This document shows positions 1-11,174 of a stretch of DNA of 64,000 nt, piece by piece. The DNA lies in the NCBI RefSeq assembly GCF_037975245.1, contig NC_092570.1, positions 13,216,501 through 13,280,500 of the forward strand, given 5' to 3'. The position numbers and the translations under genes are program-made. The notes beneath the pieces were generated by a model, which worked only from the letters and a program-made list of their open reading frames with translations, did not search any database and was not told the DNA's origin. The DNA comes from Apostichopus japonicus. Taxonomy: Eukaryota > Echinodermata > Holothuroidea > Aspidochirotida > Stichopodidae. Within the stretch, counting starts at the first letter, position 1. Every line of letters begins with the position of its first letter.

Positions 1-270
1 GTTAAGCTTCCGTACTGATCTGTACCTTGATGGTACAACGTTAGATCTTGTTACCTGCGACGAGATCTCTTTACCGGTATATCTGTATCTTGAGATGGTT
101 CAGGCGATACAGGATACATGGTACTTTGATATACCCATATCACTTGGCGAGACTTATTTTAAGTTTTTTTTCCGTGTACAAGCCTTCGAGTTTAATTTCA
201 AAGTATAATGTCTCAAGCACTACAGGCCAACGAATTGTCAATTGTTGCTTATCATATCTAACTCACTCCC
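1..270. other. left edge, no gene recognised
   Basis: I see no convincing coding exon, RNA gene or repeat here. A 91-codon open frame exists at 48-323, but it runs into the adjacent inverted-repeat element and shows no recognisable domain. Confidence 0.4.
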
Positions 271-274
271 TTAA

Positions 275-907
275 AGGGAGTGAAGACTCGCGCACAAAGA
301 AACGTCTGATGCCGGTAATCTGACCTAGTTTTGAATGAGGTGTAACAGAAAGTGTTAGACACCACCATCGATCCCAGAAAATACACACACAACTTGCTAC
401 CGTCGGTAATTAGATACTAGTGTACAGTCAATACATGCAGCTACGGTCAATACCCACAATACTGTGTACATAGCATAGATATTCATCTCAGGCCCAGACA
501 TTAGATAACAAAGTATCACGAGGGCGGCACGCGGATTGGGGCGAGCCTTCAAGTCCTTTAAAGGCTTTGAAGACTCGCCCCAATCTGAAAAAAAAGTTAA
601 CTTTCCGTTGCTTGCAAGTGACGTTTTGTTCGTGTCGCTACAAAATGCAGACATTAATGAAACGTGATACCATGTTATAATTTATCTAAACCTGAGATGT
701 CCATGACTACTATTTACACTGTGTTGTGGGTATTGACCGTATCTGCATGTACTGGCTGTGCACTAGTGTATAATTACCGACGGTAGCAAGCTGTGTGTGT
801 ATTTTCTGTGATTGATGGTGGTGTCTAGCACTTCTTTTACACCTCATTCGAAACTAGGTCAGAATACCGGCATCAGATGTTTCTTTGTGCGCGAGTCTTC
901 ACACCCT
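275..907. mobile_element. TTAA-flanked inverted-repeat element (MITE)
   Basis: A 633-bp non-coding element has TTAA at 271-274 and again at 908-911. It opens with AGGGAGTGAAGACTCGCGC, and the reverse complement of its right end begins AGGGTGTGAAGACTCGCGC. The inverted arms extend about 200 bp inward (roughly 275-470 against 705-907). A second small palindrome near 535-582 repeats the same motif (GGGGCGAG...CTTTAAAG...CTCGCCCC). The TTAA target duplication is typical of piggyBac- and Kolobok-type transposons, but no transposase is present, so the superfamily is inferred from the target site only. Confidence 0.7.
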
Positions 908-911
908 TTAA

Positions 912-3430
912 AGTTCTAAACAGGTACATCTTCCTTGTTCACGTGGTGATATATGATGAGACTGTAATCATCTATTACCATGTGTTTCAATAAATTGATC
1001 CCTTTAATTCAAACCTTGCTGACTACAACTAAATGTAATTAGACTAAACCTGATTAAGTTTCTTAGGTATCTTATATCGATCAGCTATTTGGGCTCAATG
1101 TACCCTCATTTGTGTCTTCATTACTCTCATAAAGTACCCCATCAAAGGGATCTCTTAACGGAAATGGTTCTCGTATCCCCAGATTCAAGTCAATGTAAAA
1201 CATAACTGAGCACTAGTCGTCCTGGAGCCAATAACAATCATTATTCTAAGTTCAGTGACTCGAGCTAAGCCAAATGTGTGTCTTACTGAAGAAATAGATG
1301 TCCGTGTACACCCCCGTCATGACAGAGAGCAACAGTACTCAACACACACCAATTCAACTAGGGCAGAAATTAATACTTTGTATAAATGTTAGCATTTTGC
1401 CAAGTTTTAAATTGATTTATTCTTTCTTAGTTTTTTATTATATTACGCTGTGTTTGTTTTGTAGCTCTAACCTTTACGTAAGACAAGGATATTTTTTCTA
1501 ACTGTAAAAACAGAATCCCTGGGAATGGGAGGATGGTTTGCTTGAAAGGCTCTGTCTCTCACACGTAGGCCCAACGGCGTCCCCTCTCTCTCTAACGGTC
1601 GAATTGAAGTCAGGACGTTCAAACACAGTTCACGGATAGAAGCAGTAAATACAGATGACTTTTGGAGGATTAATCGGAGGGATGAATAATTTTAATACAT
1701 GAAATAAACAGATAAGATATGTCCAACGCGGCATGAAGACGAGAGTCCTTAATTAGACCCGATCTCACCCTGTCCTGCTCAAGAGAACAATTCAAAAACT
1801 CACACAACAAGTTAACCCCCCAAAAGAATATGGATCCCGATGCAAGGGGACTGGGACTGAGAGCGGATCAGTCGTTTGGTAGTTTGGTTTTCGTGCCCAG
1901 GTTCTTTCCTGGGCGACTTTTTCTTAAAAAGTACCAAAAGAATGGATCGGGCGCATACTACAGAAGCGCTCTGATTGGCTAAGTGTGATAGAGGCAGCAA
2001 TTTGTCTCGCATGTCATTAAACTGTTAATGTGATGATTGGTCACAAGGCACCTTAATATCACAGTTAGGCTTAAATATAAAGATATATCCTACGGAAAGT
2101 GCATTTTTTTCACATCAACAAAACTAAAACACACTTCCATATACGCATATATCCTTAGAAACAAGAATATTTCCTATGGATATTTCCTAACGAGGGTGTG
2201 GATGAAAGCCTAACCATCATGAATTTAAAAAAAAATGAGAATATCATAAGCATTCCATCCCTTTAACACCGGTTAGAACATGTCTGCCAGCTAAGCAAGT
2301 TGGCACAGTGCCAGGGGTTAATGAACGGTATGTGCGTGTGTCTGGTTGTTGGCCTTCGAGGAGAATTCTGTTGGAAAAGGAGATGACCTAATTGTTATAG
2401 AAACCAACTGACAAATACAATAGCCTGCAAGATAATGTTATTTTGCACGGTTTTGAAGAAAACAACCATTCAACGGTTGAATAAAGTACGGTAGATAAGT
2501 ACCATTGGTGAATATAAAAAAATTACACAATCTCAGTTAACTTAAAGTTCTCAAGAAAAGTCCATTCTTATTCGTTCAATAAATTAATTTACTCCAAATT
2601 TGGTCTGGTGACTTATCCTAATATATTACTTATTAGACCAGGCTATGAATGAGCTAGGTGTCACCTGGAAGGAGGATTTATCTCATGTCATTTTCTAGAC
2701 CAAAATTTCATAAGAAATAAGAATATCTTGCAATGGGTAAAAAGCCCAAATCCTGACCGCACCCCCCCCCCCGAATAGGGGGTTCTCTCTGGGGGGATCC
2801 ATTTTTTAAGGAAAAATACCATAAGTTACATTTACACACAAATGGGATAAAATGAGGTTTTTCTAGACCAGAATTTCATAAGTAGTCTAATAGGAATATC
2901 TTGGGTTAAAAGCCCTCCTCTACCCTTAAAGCTTTTTTTGAAGTTAAGGAATGCCTAGATGCCAAATGGTGCTATATTTCTCAATTTTTTAGGTTACAAT
3001 AATCCTTAAAAAAAAAAAAAAAATTCCAGAAGCAACACTTGATTAAACTGGGAACAGTTAAAAACGGAAACAAAATAGAAATATATGTTTAAGACTGGAT
3101 TTTATTTAGTTTTTCAAGCATTTTGTGACAACCCGCTTGAAAAAAATGGGAAAAAAAACCTAAATAAGATCCATTGAAACATATATGTTCAATAACACGA
3201 GCACATGTCATGTCTACGAGAGTGGGGCATATGCAGTTCGCTACTTCTGGCAGCCACACCATCCTTGATATGTTTAGTTAGTGTCAAGTGTTAATTATTA
3301 CATAAGTTAAGTTCCATGTCATATGTAACATCTGGGTGCAGACCTATAACTTTCAAAGTTATTCGTCCTCCTTCGCGAAAAGGATATTATCCTCCATCGG
3401 CCAATACAAATGTGACCCGTTTTTTTTCAG
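912..3430. other. intergenic, no gene recognised
   Basis: I see no exon supported by splice sites plus domain content. It holds a C-run near 2762, two related ~60-bp stretches (around 2698 and 2869, both with GACCA(A/G)AATTTCATAAG) that look like a diverged direct duplication, an A-run near 3008, and an imperfect hairpin between about 3080 and 3190. Confidence 0.4.
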
Positions 3431-3774
3431 GCACGTGATGATCGTTTGGCAGTTGTCGAATTACATATTGCAATCGATTGTGACCGGAATGAACTGGATA
3501 TCGGGTCTCAATGAGGTGTCGATATCAACAAAAAAAAACAGAAACATGAGATGAAGAACGTTTAACTAACACCTTCAAACTGTACATTAGAAAAACAAAA
3601 ACACCCTCATCAATGGATCGGATGAATCGTTATGGAGTAAGATAACTTTACCATCTATCTATTAACAGCTTTTCCTATGTTAGGACGATTCACGTTTTGG
3701 TTTGTAGACAAATTCGACAACAATCTACAATCAAGCTATACTGAGAATTTAATCGAATCAATTCTTCTATAAAG

Positions 3775-5774
3775 ATGAAGCTGGTGTACGTCTTAATGTT
3801 GAGCTTTCTCGTGTTGTCACTGGTGGCGACGACTGACGCACGTCATCCATGTCCGCCACACAATAGAGGGGTGCAGAGACACCCTTACCCAGAAAAAAAA
3901 ACGTAGTTTGTCTCTCCGAGGCAAGCTCTCCCAACGACATAAAAAAATGCTGACGCAGTAACTTTCTATAGTATCAATGCGTATATCTAAGACTGAATGA
4001 AAGGCGCAGCGAACGTTAACTTTACGATATTAAAACAAAAAGTATGTTTTAAATGAATTACGATAACAGTCTCCTATTTTGTAATAGTTTTATCCTTTAA
4101 CGTAACGTATTGGACTGCATGTCCTGAAAGTCTGCTAATATTCCGCTCTAAAAGTCTTCCCTCGATATCCCTTTTCGAATAAACGTACAAATTTTCCTTA
4201 CCACGGCGCATACTTCGACCCAATTAGCATAAACTATAATGATATATAACATAATTTGACTGGAAACATAAAGTAAACGATAACCGTTTTAACACATGCT
4301 CGATGTTACGGAAAGTTTAACCGGCCTTTAAGACCCTATATATGCAACAAAATAGTGTGTCCTAGCTAGATTGCATAGCGATGCTACCCGTTTTTGCTTA
4401 AGCATAACTTTCTTTGTTAAGATCACTTATACATTTAAAGAATCTCGAAATTTGCGATTCTTGCCCACAATTGTTATTTTCATTTAAGACTTGACCAATT
4501 CAGGAAATATTTAATATGTTATTTTTTAGATCACATTTCATCGCCTACTTCTCAATCTGAGTCTAGATGGGATTTCAAATTAGTTCATATGTTTTTTACG
4601 TATTTAACAAAGAAATCGATGATGCTTGGTATATTTAAAGAGACACATAAAAGTTATAGTTTCACATTGTTAGTTCACTGATAACTAATATAGCCTACCA
4701 ATGTCGATTTTTACGGTTTGTATAGTTACTTCTAACTTGATAAAAAAAAAATGAAAAACTACTACAGTTGCAGTATTCAGTGAATAAATGTGAAAGACTA
4801 TATAAACCTTACGAGCAGGGGTAGAGGGTGTTCATGAACCATATCAGTAAACGTAAAGTACATGTATACAAACAAAAACATGCACAAAATCATTCACTCA
4901 CTCCGTCACTCAAATTATGTGTTACGTCATGTATATTAGTTACCATACAAGTTTCCTTGCACTTTGACCTTAAACCCCAGATGCGTTGCCTATGAGTTAT
5001 CATTTTCCTTTCTTGAGTGTTCTTTGAATGTTGAGTATTTTTCTAGTGTTCCTTTCTGTCTTTGTCCTTCTCCAGTTTATTCCCTACCCCTTTCCCTTAA
5101 TCCTCTCTTTGTCCCGCCACTGTTTATCTCCTACCTCTCCTCGAGTCCCTGGTTGGTTTCTTTCAGTTTTTTTCTCCATCACTTGTCTACTAATCCCCTT
5201 ACATCTATCTCTTTGTGTTAACCATGCTCATTAACCTGTCTGTATTCTGTTCGTGTGTTTGTCCCTTCTGTTACTGTTACTTGTCATTTAGCCTTTGAAG
5301 AAGATCCTGCTAGGATCGAAACGTCAGGCCAACTTAGTTTTACACAATGTTGTATCATATCTGATGATTACTCAATGCAGTCACGTGGTCTTGACCCACT
5401 TGTCCGTTGTCTTATCATTTACCTATTAGTAATTTGGGAGCAACCTAGCAGTTAAATAGTTCGCTTGTAATATCTTCATTTCTTCAGTTTCCGTGTGAAC
5501 AAAATTAAAGTTCCTACCAAGATCAAACTTCTCTTTTATCAAATTACTTTCATAAACTACCTGCGTTTTAAATCAAATGATTTAGCTACACGTATACCTA
5601 TACAGCGGTTTACATTCAGATTGCCAATTTGTCTAACTTCTATTTTTGCCTACTCTGCTCTGGTTTGTATTTCATACTGCGTGTTGTTAAAATGCAGTGA
5701 GTCATTTCTCTTTTGTTTCTAAAGGTTTCCATTAGTCATATATTCTTCTATTTTCTTTTTAATTCCAGCACTAA
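3775..5774 (+). CDS. alpha family copy A: short, degenerate secreted peptide gene
   Basis: The ATG at 3775 opens a 43-codon frame ending at TAG 3904-3906. Residues 1-22 form a signal peptide closely similar to the other copies (MKLVYVLMLS... ending ATTDA), followed by a short basic, His/Pro-rich mature part with one cysteine (the second cysteine of copies C and D is Tyr here). Past the stop, sequence homologous to the RREENAE tail of the sister genes persists to 3957 but is out of frame: the A-run at 3892-3901 and a 1-nt deficit near 3950 disrupt it. The donor GTAAC at 3958 and an acceptor at 5767-5768 are conserved, and CAC TAA follows the acceptor, matching the GAC TAA of the other copies. 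No TATA box like that of the sisters is visible. It is either a minimal peptide gene or a decaying pseudogene; function unknown. Confidence 0.5.
4020..5760. other. intron of alpha copy A with a Penelope-type ribozyme remnant
   Basis: This is AT-rich intronic sequence between the donor at 3958 and the acceptor at 5767-5768. It is about 500 bp longer than the introns of copies B-D, with a hammerhead-like motif at 5291-5330. Open frames here (4964-5221, 5255-5455, 5495-5722) lack domains and are not supported as genes. Confidence 0.4.
5291..5330 (+). ncRNA. degenerate hammerhead ribozyme-like motif (Penelope-type)
   Basis: The order of parts matches the minimal hammerheads described in Penelope-like retroelements. 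Stem I is GCCT (5291-5294) with AGGC (5326-5329). The core is UUGAAGA (5295-5301) where the consensus is CUGANGA. Stem II is GATCC/GGATC with loop TGCTA. Then come GAAAC and the cleavage triplet GUC (5323-5325). The first core base is U instead of C, which should weaken the C3-G8 pair, so this is probably an inactive relic. Confidence 0.55.
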
Positions 5775-5923
5775 CTTTTGCAGTGGACCGAACTGATCCA
5801 TAATGTCGAAAGCCACGTCTGAGTGACTGTTAATTGGATCAGTCGTTTAGCCTACAGCTATAAACTGGTGATGGGGATTATGTTTTGTTAATTGTTGTCA
5901 ATTGAATTTCAAATGACAGCAAT

Positions 5924-7790
5924 TACGGAATGCCATATGTATCAAAAATGTCCAAAACTATATAAGCATGTCCAAAATAATATAAGCATGTCCAGAAAAA
6001 TATAAGCATGTCCAAAAAAATATAAGCATGTCCAAATTTATATAAACATATCGAAACTAATATAAGTATGTCCAAAAATAATATGAGCATGCCCAAAATA
6101 ATATGAGAGTGTCGAAAAATTATATGAACATGTCGAATGATACTGCTAACTTCAACTTTATAGTGAACATTTTGGCATTTGAATTCACGCCATCTGTTGC
6201 AAAATATCCAAAAAAATATAAACATGTCCAAATTTATATAAACATGTCGAAACCAATATGAGTATGTCCAAAAATAATAAGAGCATGTCCAAAATAATAT
6301 AAGAGTGTCGAAAGACTATATGAGTATGTCCAAAATATAAAATAAGTGTCGAAAAATAATACAAAAGTCTCGAGCGTAACTGCTCGATTCAACGTTGTAA
6401 TGAACAGTCAGGCGTTTGAATTTACGCCATATGTTCCAAATATCAAACTTTTTATTTTGGTATGCTGAAAACAAATACACCATATCCAGCGTAACGTAAG
6501 ACGATATACAGTTCATCCATTACCGTATTAGTGTGTGTGTGTTTATATTTTAATGATATTTCGATCAAGAACGATTTTATTTTCGAGGAAATATTAGTTG
6601 AGTTGTTTCGTAGCGCAAGTGGTCAAACGGGCCCCAAGGTGCTGTAACTATCAGTGAGTTTAATACGAAGAACCACTGTGTCCAACACTCCACGCGGTTT
6701 AATCAATAATATGTAGTTGGCGGGTTCTTTCCACGTTTCCATCTTGAAATTTAGTTAGAAGGTGAGAGTGAAGATTAAACGTTGAATACCCTAACCTAGG
6801 CTTACTGTTTTTTAATTCTGGGCTAGTGTCCTACTAGGCTACTTCGCCTGGTAACCGTGATTAAGTGTCACAATTCTCCGTTAAAAAGGTTACACAGTAT
6901 AGTAGTTCATTTTCACTGTCAACGTACGCATGTGTGATAACTACTGTACTTGTTAGAACGTTGTTAGCGCATGTGCATGTTGTACGTACTTTCGCACGTG
7001 AACTTCTTTGCCTTTCGCATCAATATATGAATAATCTCAGCACCTCTAGGCAGGGCGAAACCACTCACATTACGAAGGGATCTGAAAAGGAAAAATGTTA
7101 GGTGATGGTCTTGTTTTTACATATTTTGAATTATTTGCGTCACAAAAACAGAAGACTGTTTAATATTATAATGTCGCAATGATAAATATTGTGTCAGTTG
7201 ATACATATTAACTCCAAAGAAGGTATTGTTAGCTGAATTTTTTTTTTCGACATACCAATATAAAAGTTCGATATTTGGAACACATGGCGTGACTTCAAAC
7301 GCCAAAATGTTCACAACAAAGTTGAAGTTAGCAGTTACACTCGAGATTTTTCTATTATTTTTCGACACTCTCATATTATTTTGGGCGTGCTCATATTATA
7401 TTTGGACATACTTATATGTGTTTGGATATGCGCATATTATTTTGGACATGCTCATATTAGTTTGGACATGTCTATATAAATTTGGACATGCTCATATTAT
7501 TTTGGATATTTTGCAACATATGGCGTAACTTAAAACGCCAAAATGTTCAATACAAAATTGAATTAAGCAGTTATATTTGTACCTCTTGTATTATTTTCCG
7601 ACACTCTTTTAATGTTTTGGACATGCTCATATAGTCTTTCGACACTCTCATATTATTTTGGACATGCTCTTATTATTTTTGGACATACTCATATTAGTTT
7701 CGACATGTTTATATAAATTTGGACATGCTTATATTATTTTGGACATGCTTATATTGTTTTGGACATTTTTGAAACATATGGCATTCCGTA
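5924..7790. mobile_element. fold-back transposon with minisatellite arms
   Basis: The 1867-bp element has perfect 16-bp termini: TACGGAATGCCATATG at the left and its reverse complement at the right. It is flanked by the 6-bp direct repeat AGCAAT (5918-5923 and 7791-7796). The homologous sites in the sister units (near 12805, 23535 and 31445) carry the uninterrupted AGCAAT context, so they are true empty sites. Each arm (about 5924-6430 and 7290-7790) is a tandem array of a ~20-bp unit resembling TCCAAAATAATATAAGCATG, in opposite orientations. The 6430-7290 centre has no recognisable transposase. Confidence 0.8.
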
Positions 7791-7796
7791 AGCAAT

Positions 7797-9190
7797 GTTG
7801 ATAAAAGTAAATACGAATAATAAATGCAGTGGCTGCAATCATTTAATATGTTAACTTCTTCATTGCCTTACACTGTGGAGAAACCAGATGGTACACAACT
7901 CTTACTATAACTCCCAACCCACCTCTACAACCGTCGCCTCAACCCACCTGCCCCCCCCCCCTTCATCCGCTGCACACTCATCACACATGTCAAGGAAAGT
8001 CAAATCGAGATCGTAAATGTGGATTGTACACCAACATGGTTTGACGAATCTCAAGTTTGAGGTTCTTTCGAGGATTTTTTGTTTCTTCGTCGTTCTTTCT
8101 TTGTTTTTTTTCTTTTCTTGATTCTCAAAAAACCGAGATAGGATATCTTACACTAATAAAACTAATATATACACACTGATAGATCCATGCAAATAGTTAA
8201 CTTTACATACGAAAATTGTAATGGTTATGGCGGAAATATCATCTATATTTCGCCTTCTACCTTAGCCATCTTTCGTTTGAGGAAAAGTTTGTTCTTTCAG
8301 CTACATTATTTATTCGTCTTCCTTTTCTTTCCTTTTTTTTTTGGTTCTTTCTTTTTTGGTATTCTGAACTTTACATATTAAAATTGTAGTTTTTATGGCG
8401 GAAATATCCATCGACTTCACCTTCTGAAGCTACAACCATACAACTCTACTCTTTCCGTCTTTCGATAGCCTAGTATTTCATGAAATGTTGTATGCAAAAC
8501 TCCTATTCCTTCCAAGACCGGGATTTTTTTCAATAACCCCATGGCAGCATGCTGCAAAGGAGGTGCACCTCCTTTGTTAAATCTTTTATTCGCCTCTGGC
8601 CCTTCGACAAAAGTTCAGCCCTCTACCTTAATCAGACAGGGGAATTCGGAATACCCCCCCCCCACCCCTTCAACACCAAACACCACAAACACCCAAAACA
8701 TGTGCACTCCACTGGGTAATTATCCAGTCCATTAATGGGGTAATTGTGTCAACTCTAATGTTGTGTAATTGTTATGCTGTAATATATGTGACAAGGGTAA
8801 CTATGTCGGCCAGACGAGTTCCAAATTTAGAAAAACAGAGACTATATTAAACTTTAGTCATGTATGTATCGTTCACTTGGCAAGCAATGCCAATCTTGTA
8901 GCGCGCACGCGCACTACAATAAATATCCCTTACACTGAATAGGGCCCAAGGATTTTAAGCGATTATACATTTGTTAGGGATAATGGATCTCTGGGATATT
9001 GACTTCTCTTGTTCTGTTTACAATGTTGTTGTTCCTTCTAGTTCTGAGTACGTTCTTCGTTTGTTATTTTCTTGTTCACTTTGCTTAAGAAGGACACATG
9101 CGTGTCAGAGGTAACCACTATTCGTTAAACAAATATGTGTTCTCATATTATATCATCTGTGTTGTATACAGTTATCAAATTTTATAATTC
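7797..9190. repeat. duplicated downstream block of unit A
   Basis: This continues the alpha-copy-A unit after the fold-back insertion. The 7797-8100 part matches sequence downstream of alpha exon 2 in the other units (around 12805-13110, 23530-23840 and 31445-31760). The 8340-9190 part matches 17320-18200 plus 19290-19470 as a direct duplication, except that the later copy contains a 1.1-kb transposon. No gene is recognised. Confidence 0.6.
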
Positions 9191-9208
9191 ATCGAGCTTT
9201 CGCGGAAC

Positions 9209-9301
<93 letters not shown>
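9209..9301. repeat. (TA)n microsatellite
   Basis: A ~90-bp pure TA run interrupts sequence (TCGCGGAACATT...) that is continuous in units C and D near 21285 and 29150. The YIYI open frame across it is an artefact. Confidence 0.9.
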
Positions 9302-9303
<2 letters not shown>

Positions 9304-9505
9304 TGTCTGTTCAAAGTATCTCTTTCGAGATCCGGCTTTAGGAATCACAAATGATTTTCGAGTTGGATAGCATCATGTTTGATCTCTAGAGTAGGGCAAA
9401 ATATGTCACCAAAAACAGAACTAGTATTGTTCGATATAGGTGACAAACGCCTACAGTGGAATTACGATCTTCCTTACCGGTTTCGCACCTCTGGAGATAC
9501 AATCA

Positions 9506-9577
9506 GCGTCCATAGCCTAGTGGTTAGGGTGTCCGCGTACAGAGCGGGAGGCCCGTGGTTCGAATCCCGGTGGAGGC
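9506..9577 (+). mobile_element. tRNA-like head of a SINE, copy 1
   Basis: RNA polymerase III type-2 promoter boxes are visible: A-box TAGCCTAGTGG (9513-9523) and B-box GGTTCGAATCC (9557-9567, a perfect match to consensus). An acceptor-like stem pairs GCGTCCA with TGGAGGC with one mismatch. The T-stem is mispaired and the segment sits in a longer repeated sequence (about 9300-9630) ending in (TA)n, so it is read as a tRNA-derived SINE and not a working tRNA. Confidence 0.7.
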
Positions 9578-9620
9578 TGAAAGTTTTTTCACTGTTCTTG
9601 ATTTTCCAACTCATTACGAT

Positions 9621-9624
<4 letters not shown>

Positions 9625-9700
<76 letters not shown>
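9625..9700. repeat. (TA)n microsatellite
   Basis: A TA run lies between the 3' end of the tRNA-like SINE and the left arm of the fold-back element that follows. Confidence 0.9.
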
Positions 9701-9702
<2 letters not shown>

Positions 9703-9704
<2 letters not shown>

Positions 9705-10467
9705 ATACTAGTTGAGACTAGTGAAACACTAGTAGTTGTAACTCGGAGTTTCACGCGTTATAGCGATCGTCAGACAACTGGTGGCTTCAAGTTATGCTCC
9801 ATGAATATATAGGATCCTCGTCGGGGTTACCGGGGATTATAGGGTTGTTGGTGTATTGTACTGCCGGTGTATTCTCTTTTGCGTCCGTTCTGTTGGTGGG
9901 TTTGTAAGACTTTCTTCGGTGTTCGGCAGAACAATACACCAACAACCCTATAATCCCCGGTAACCCCGACGAGGATCCTATATATTCATGGAGCATAACT
10001 TGAAGCCACAGAGCGGTGAGGTGGCAGAACGGGAGAGTGCACGTCTGCAGTACCTGAGGTCCCTGGTTCAAACCTCGGTGTCGACACTGACACCAATTTT
10101 CACCCCGCTCCTTTCTCGTGGTAGGAAAGTGGCTACACGTGGAAAGCGGTACTCACGTCCTTCGGAGGGGACGTTAAATTGCGGTCCCGGGAGCAGGACT
10201 ACACACCCCTGCCTCGTTACTTCAGGGCACTATTCGAAAAGAGAAGGCGAGATTCGCCGGTGTCCTTCCACGCACAAAAACTTGGAGCCTCAATAATTTC
10301 CGACTAAGGATTTCCTTAGTCTGCTGAAGCACCTTCGGGTGGAAGCATAATACGAGGTATATCATATCATATCATTGAAGCCACCAGTTGTCTGACGATC
10401 GCTATAACGCGTGAAACTCCGAGTTACAACTACTAGTGTTCCACTAGTCTCAACTAGTATCAACATA
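9703..10467. mobile_element. long palindromic fold-back element with a SINE in its right arm
   Basis: The left arm (about 9703-9858) is the near-perfect reverse complement of 9928-10009 joined to 10375-10467, around a 69-bp spacer (9859-9927). The right arm is interrupted at 10010-10374 by a SINE. Without it, this is a ~400-bp hairpin with ~155-bp arms. The palindrome runs to the TA-rich flanks, consistent with insertion at TA. No coding capacity is seen. Confidence 0.8.
10010..10374 (+). mobile_element. SINE with 10-bp target duplication
   Basis: The head is tRNA-like: a weak A-box around 10022-10040 and B-box GGTTCAAACC at 10065-10074. A conserved-looking body follows, including CCTTCGGAGGGGACGTTAAA near 10159. 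The 3' tail has ATATC/ATCAT repeats (10358-10374). It is flanked by direct repeats TTGAAGCCAC at 10000-10009 and 10375-10384. It inserted into a palindrome whose other arm preserves the uninterrupted sequence, so the insertion boundaries are secure. Confidence 0.85.
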
Positions 10468-10526
10468 TATTCCGCTCTGTCCACTGGACATAGAGCACTC
10501 TGCGCCAAGATAGACGCCAACCAACC

Positions 10527-10528
<2 letters not shown>

Positions 10529-10581
<53 letters not shown>

Positions 10582-10590
10582 TATACATAA
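10529..10590. repeat. (TA)n-rich microsatellite
   Basis: TA-rich tract bordering the start of the unit B promoter region. The same junction in units C and D has only a few TA repeats. Confidence 0.8.
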
Positions 10591-10976
10591 ATGTATATAT
10601 ATTCATTTCACGGAGTTAATAGTATCTCTTCCGAGTTCAGACTTCACAAATAACGTTCGGGTTGGATAGCATCATGATTGATAGTAATGCTCATTGCTTA
10701 CGTCATACATTAGTTCTCAAGAGGGTCGAGCACTCGTAGATTATGATAATTTCACGGTCTCATACTTATTGCTCTTCACCATTATATTCTGGTTAATTTC
10801 CTCCACCGCAAGTACAAATGCGACCCGTATTAAAGCCAGTTCCGGGCAGTTGTCGAATTACATATTGCAACATATTATAATCTAAGTGAAATGGATATCT
10901 GGTTTTCTAGGGTGTCTCGTCCAACAAAATCGAGAAACATAAGATGAAGAAGAATGCATTTTCCACCACCTGCACC

Positions 10977-10986
10977 TTTATATAAT
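10977..10986 (+). promoter_or_regulatory. TATA-box-like element of alpha copy B
   Basis: TTTATATAAT lies about 190 bp upstream of the alpha B ATG and is preserved at the same place in units C (21710) and D (29580), preceded in all three by CACCTGCACC. Copy A has lost it. Confidence 0.5.
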
Positions 10987-11174
10987 CAAAAAAAAAAGAG
11001 CTCATATCAATGTAGTTATCTGATAAAAGGTTGTGGGATGTGCTATGCGTGTATCACTTATCCCTGAGAGATTTGCTAACGAGGTCGATAGATTTTGAAT
11101 TGCTGACCAGTTTGACAAAGGCAACATTGCATAATCTTCTGCATATGCTGAGACATTTTGCGAAAACTTGTAAA

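Noticed and set aside
5924-6350. CRISPR array (regular ~20-bp repeats)
   Set aside because: Eukaryotic context. The units are contiguous minisatellite copies without unique spacers, mirrored in the opposite arm of a transposon.
9506-9577. Functional tRNA gene
   Set aside because: Pol III boxes are good but the T-stem is mispaired, the anticodon loop is not a normal isoacceptor, copies differ by indels, and all are embedded in a longer repeat.
9135-9812. Tyr-Ile repeat proteins
   Set aside because: Produced by (TA)n tracts here and at 14359, 15310, 25101, 33628 and 42598; not genes.
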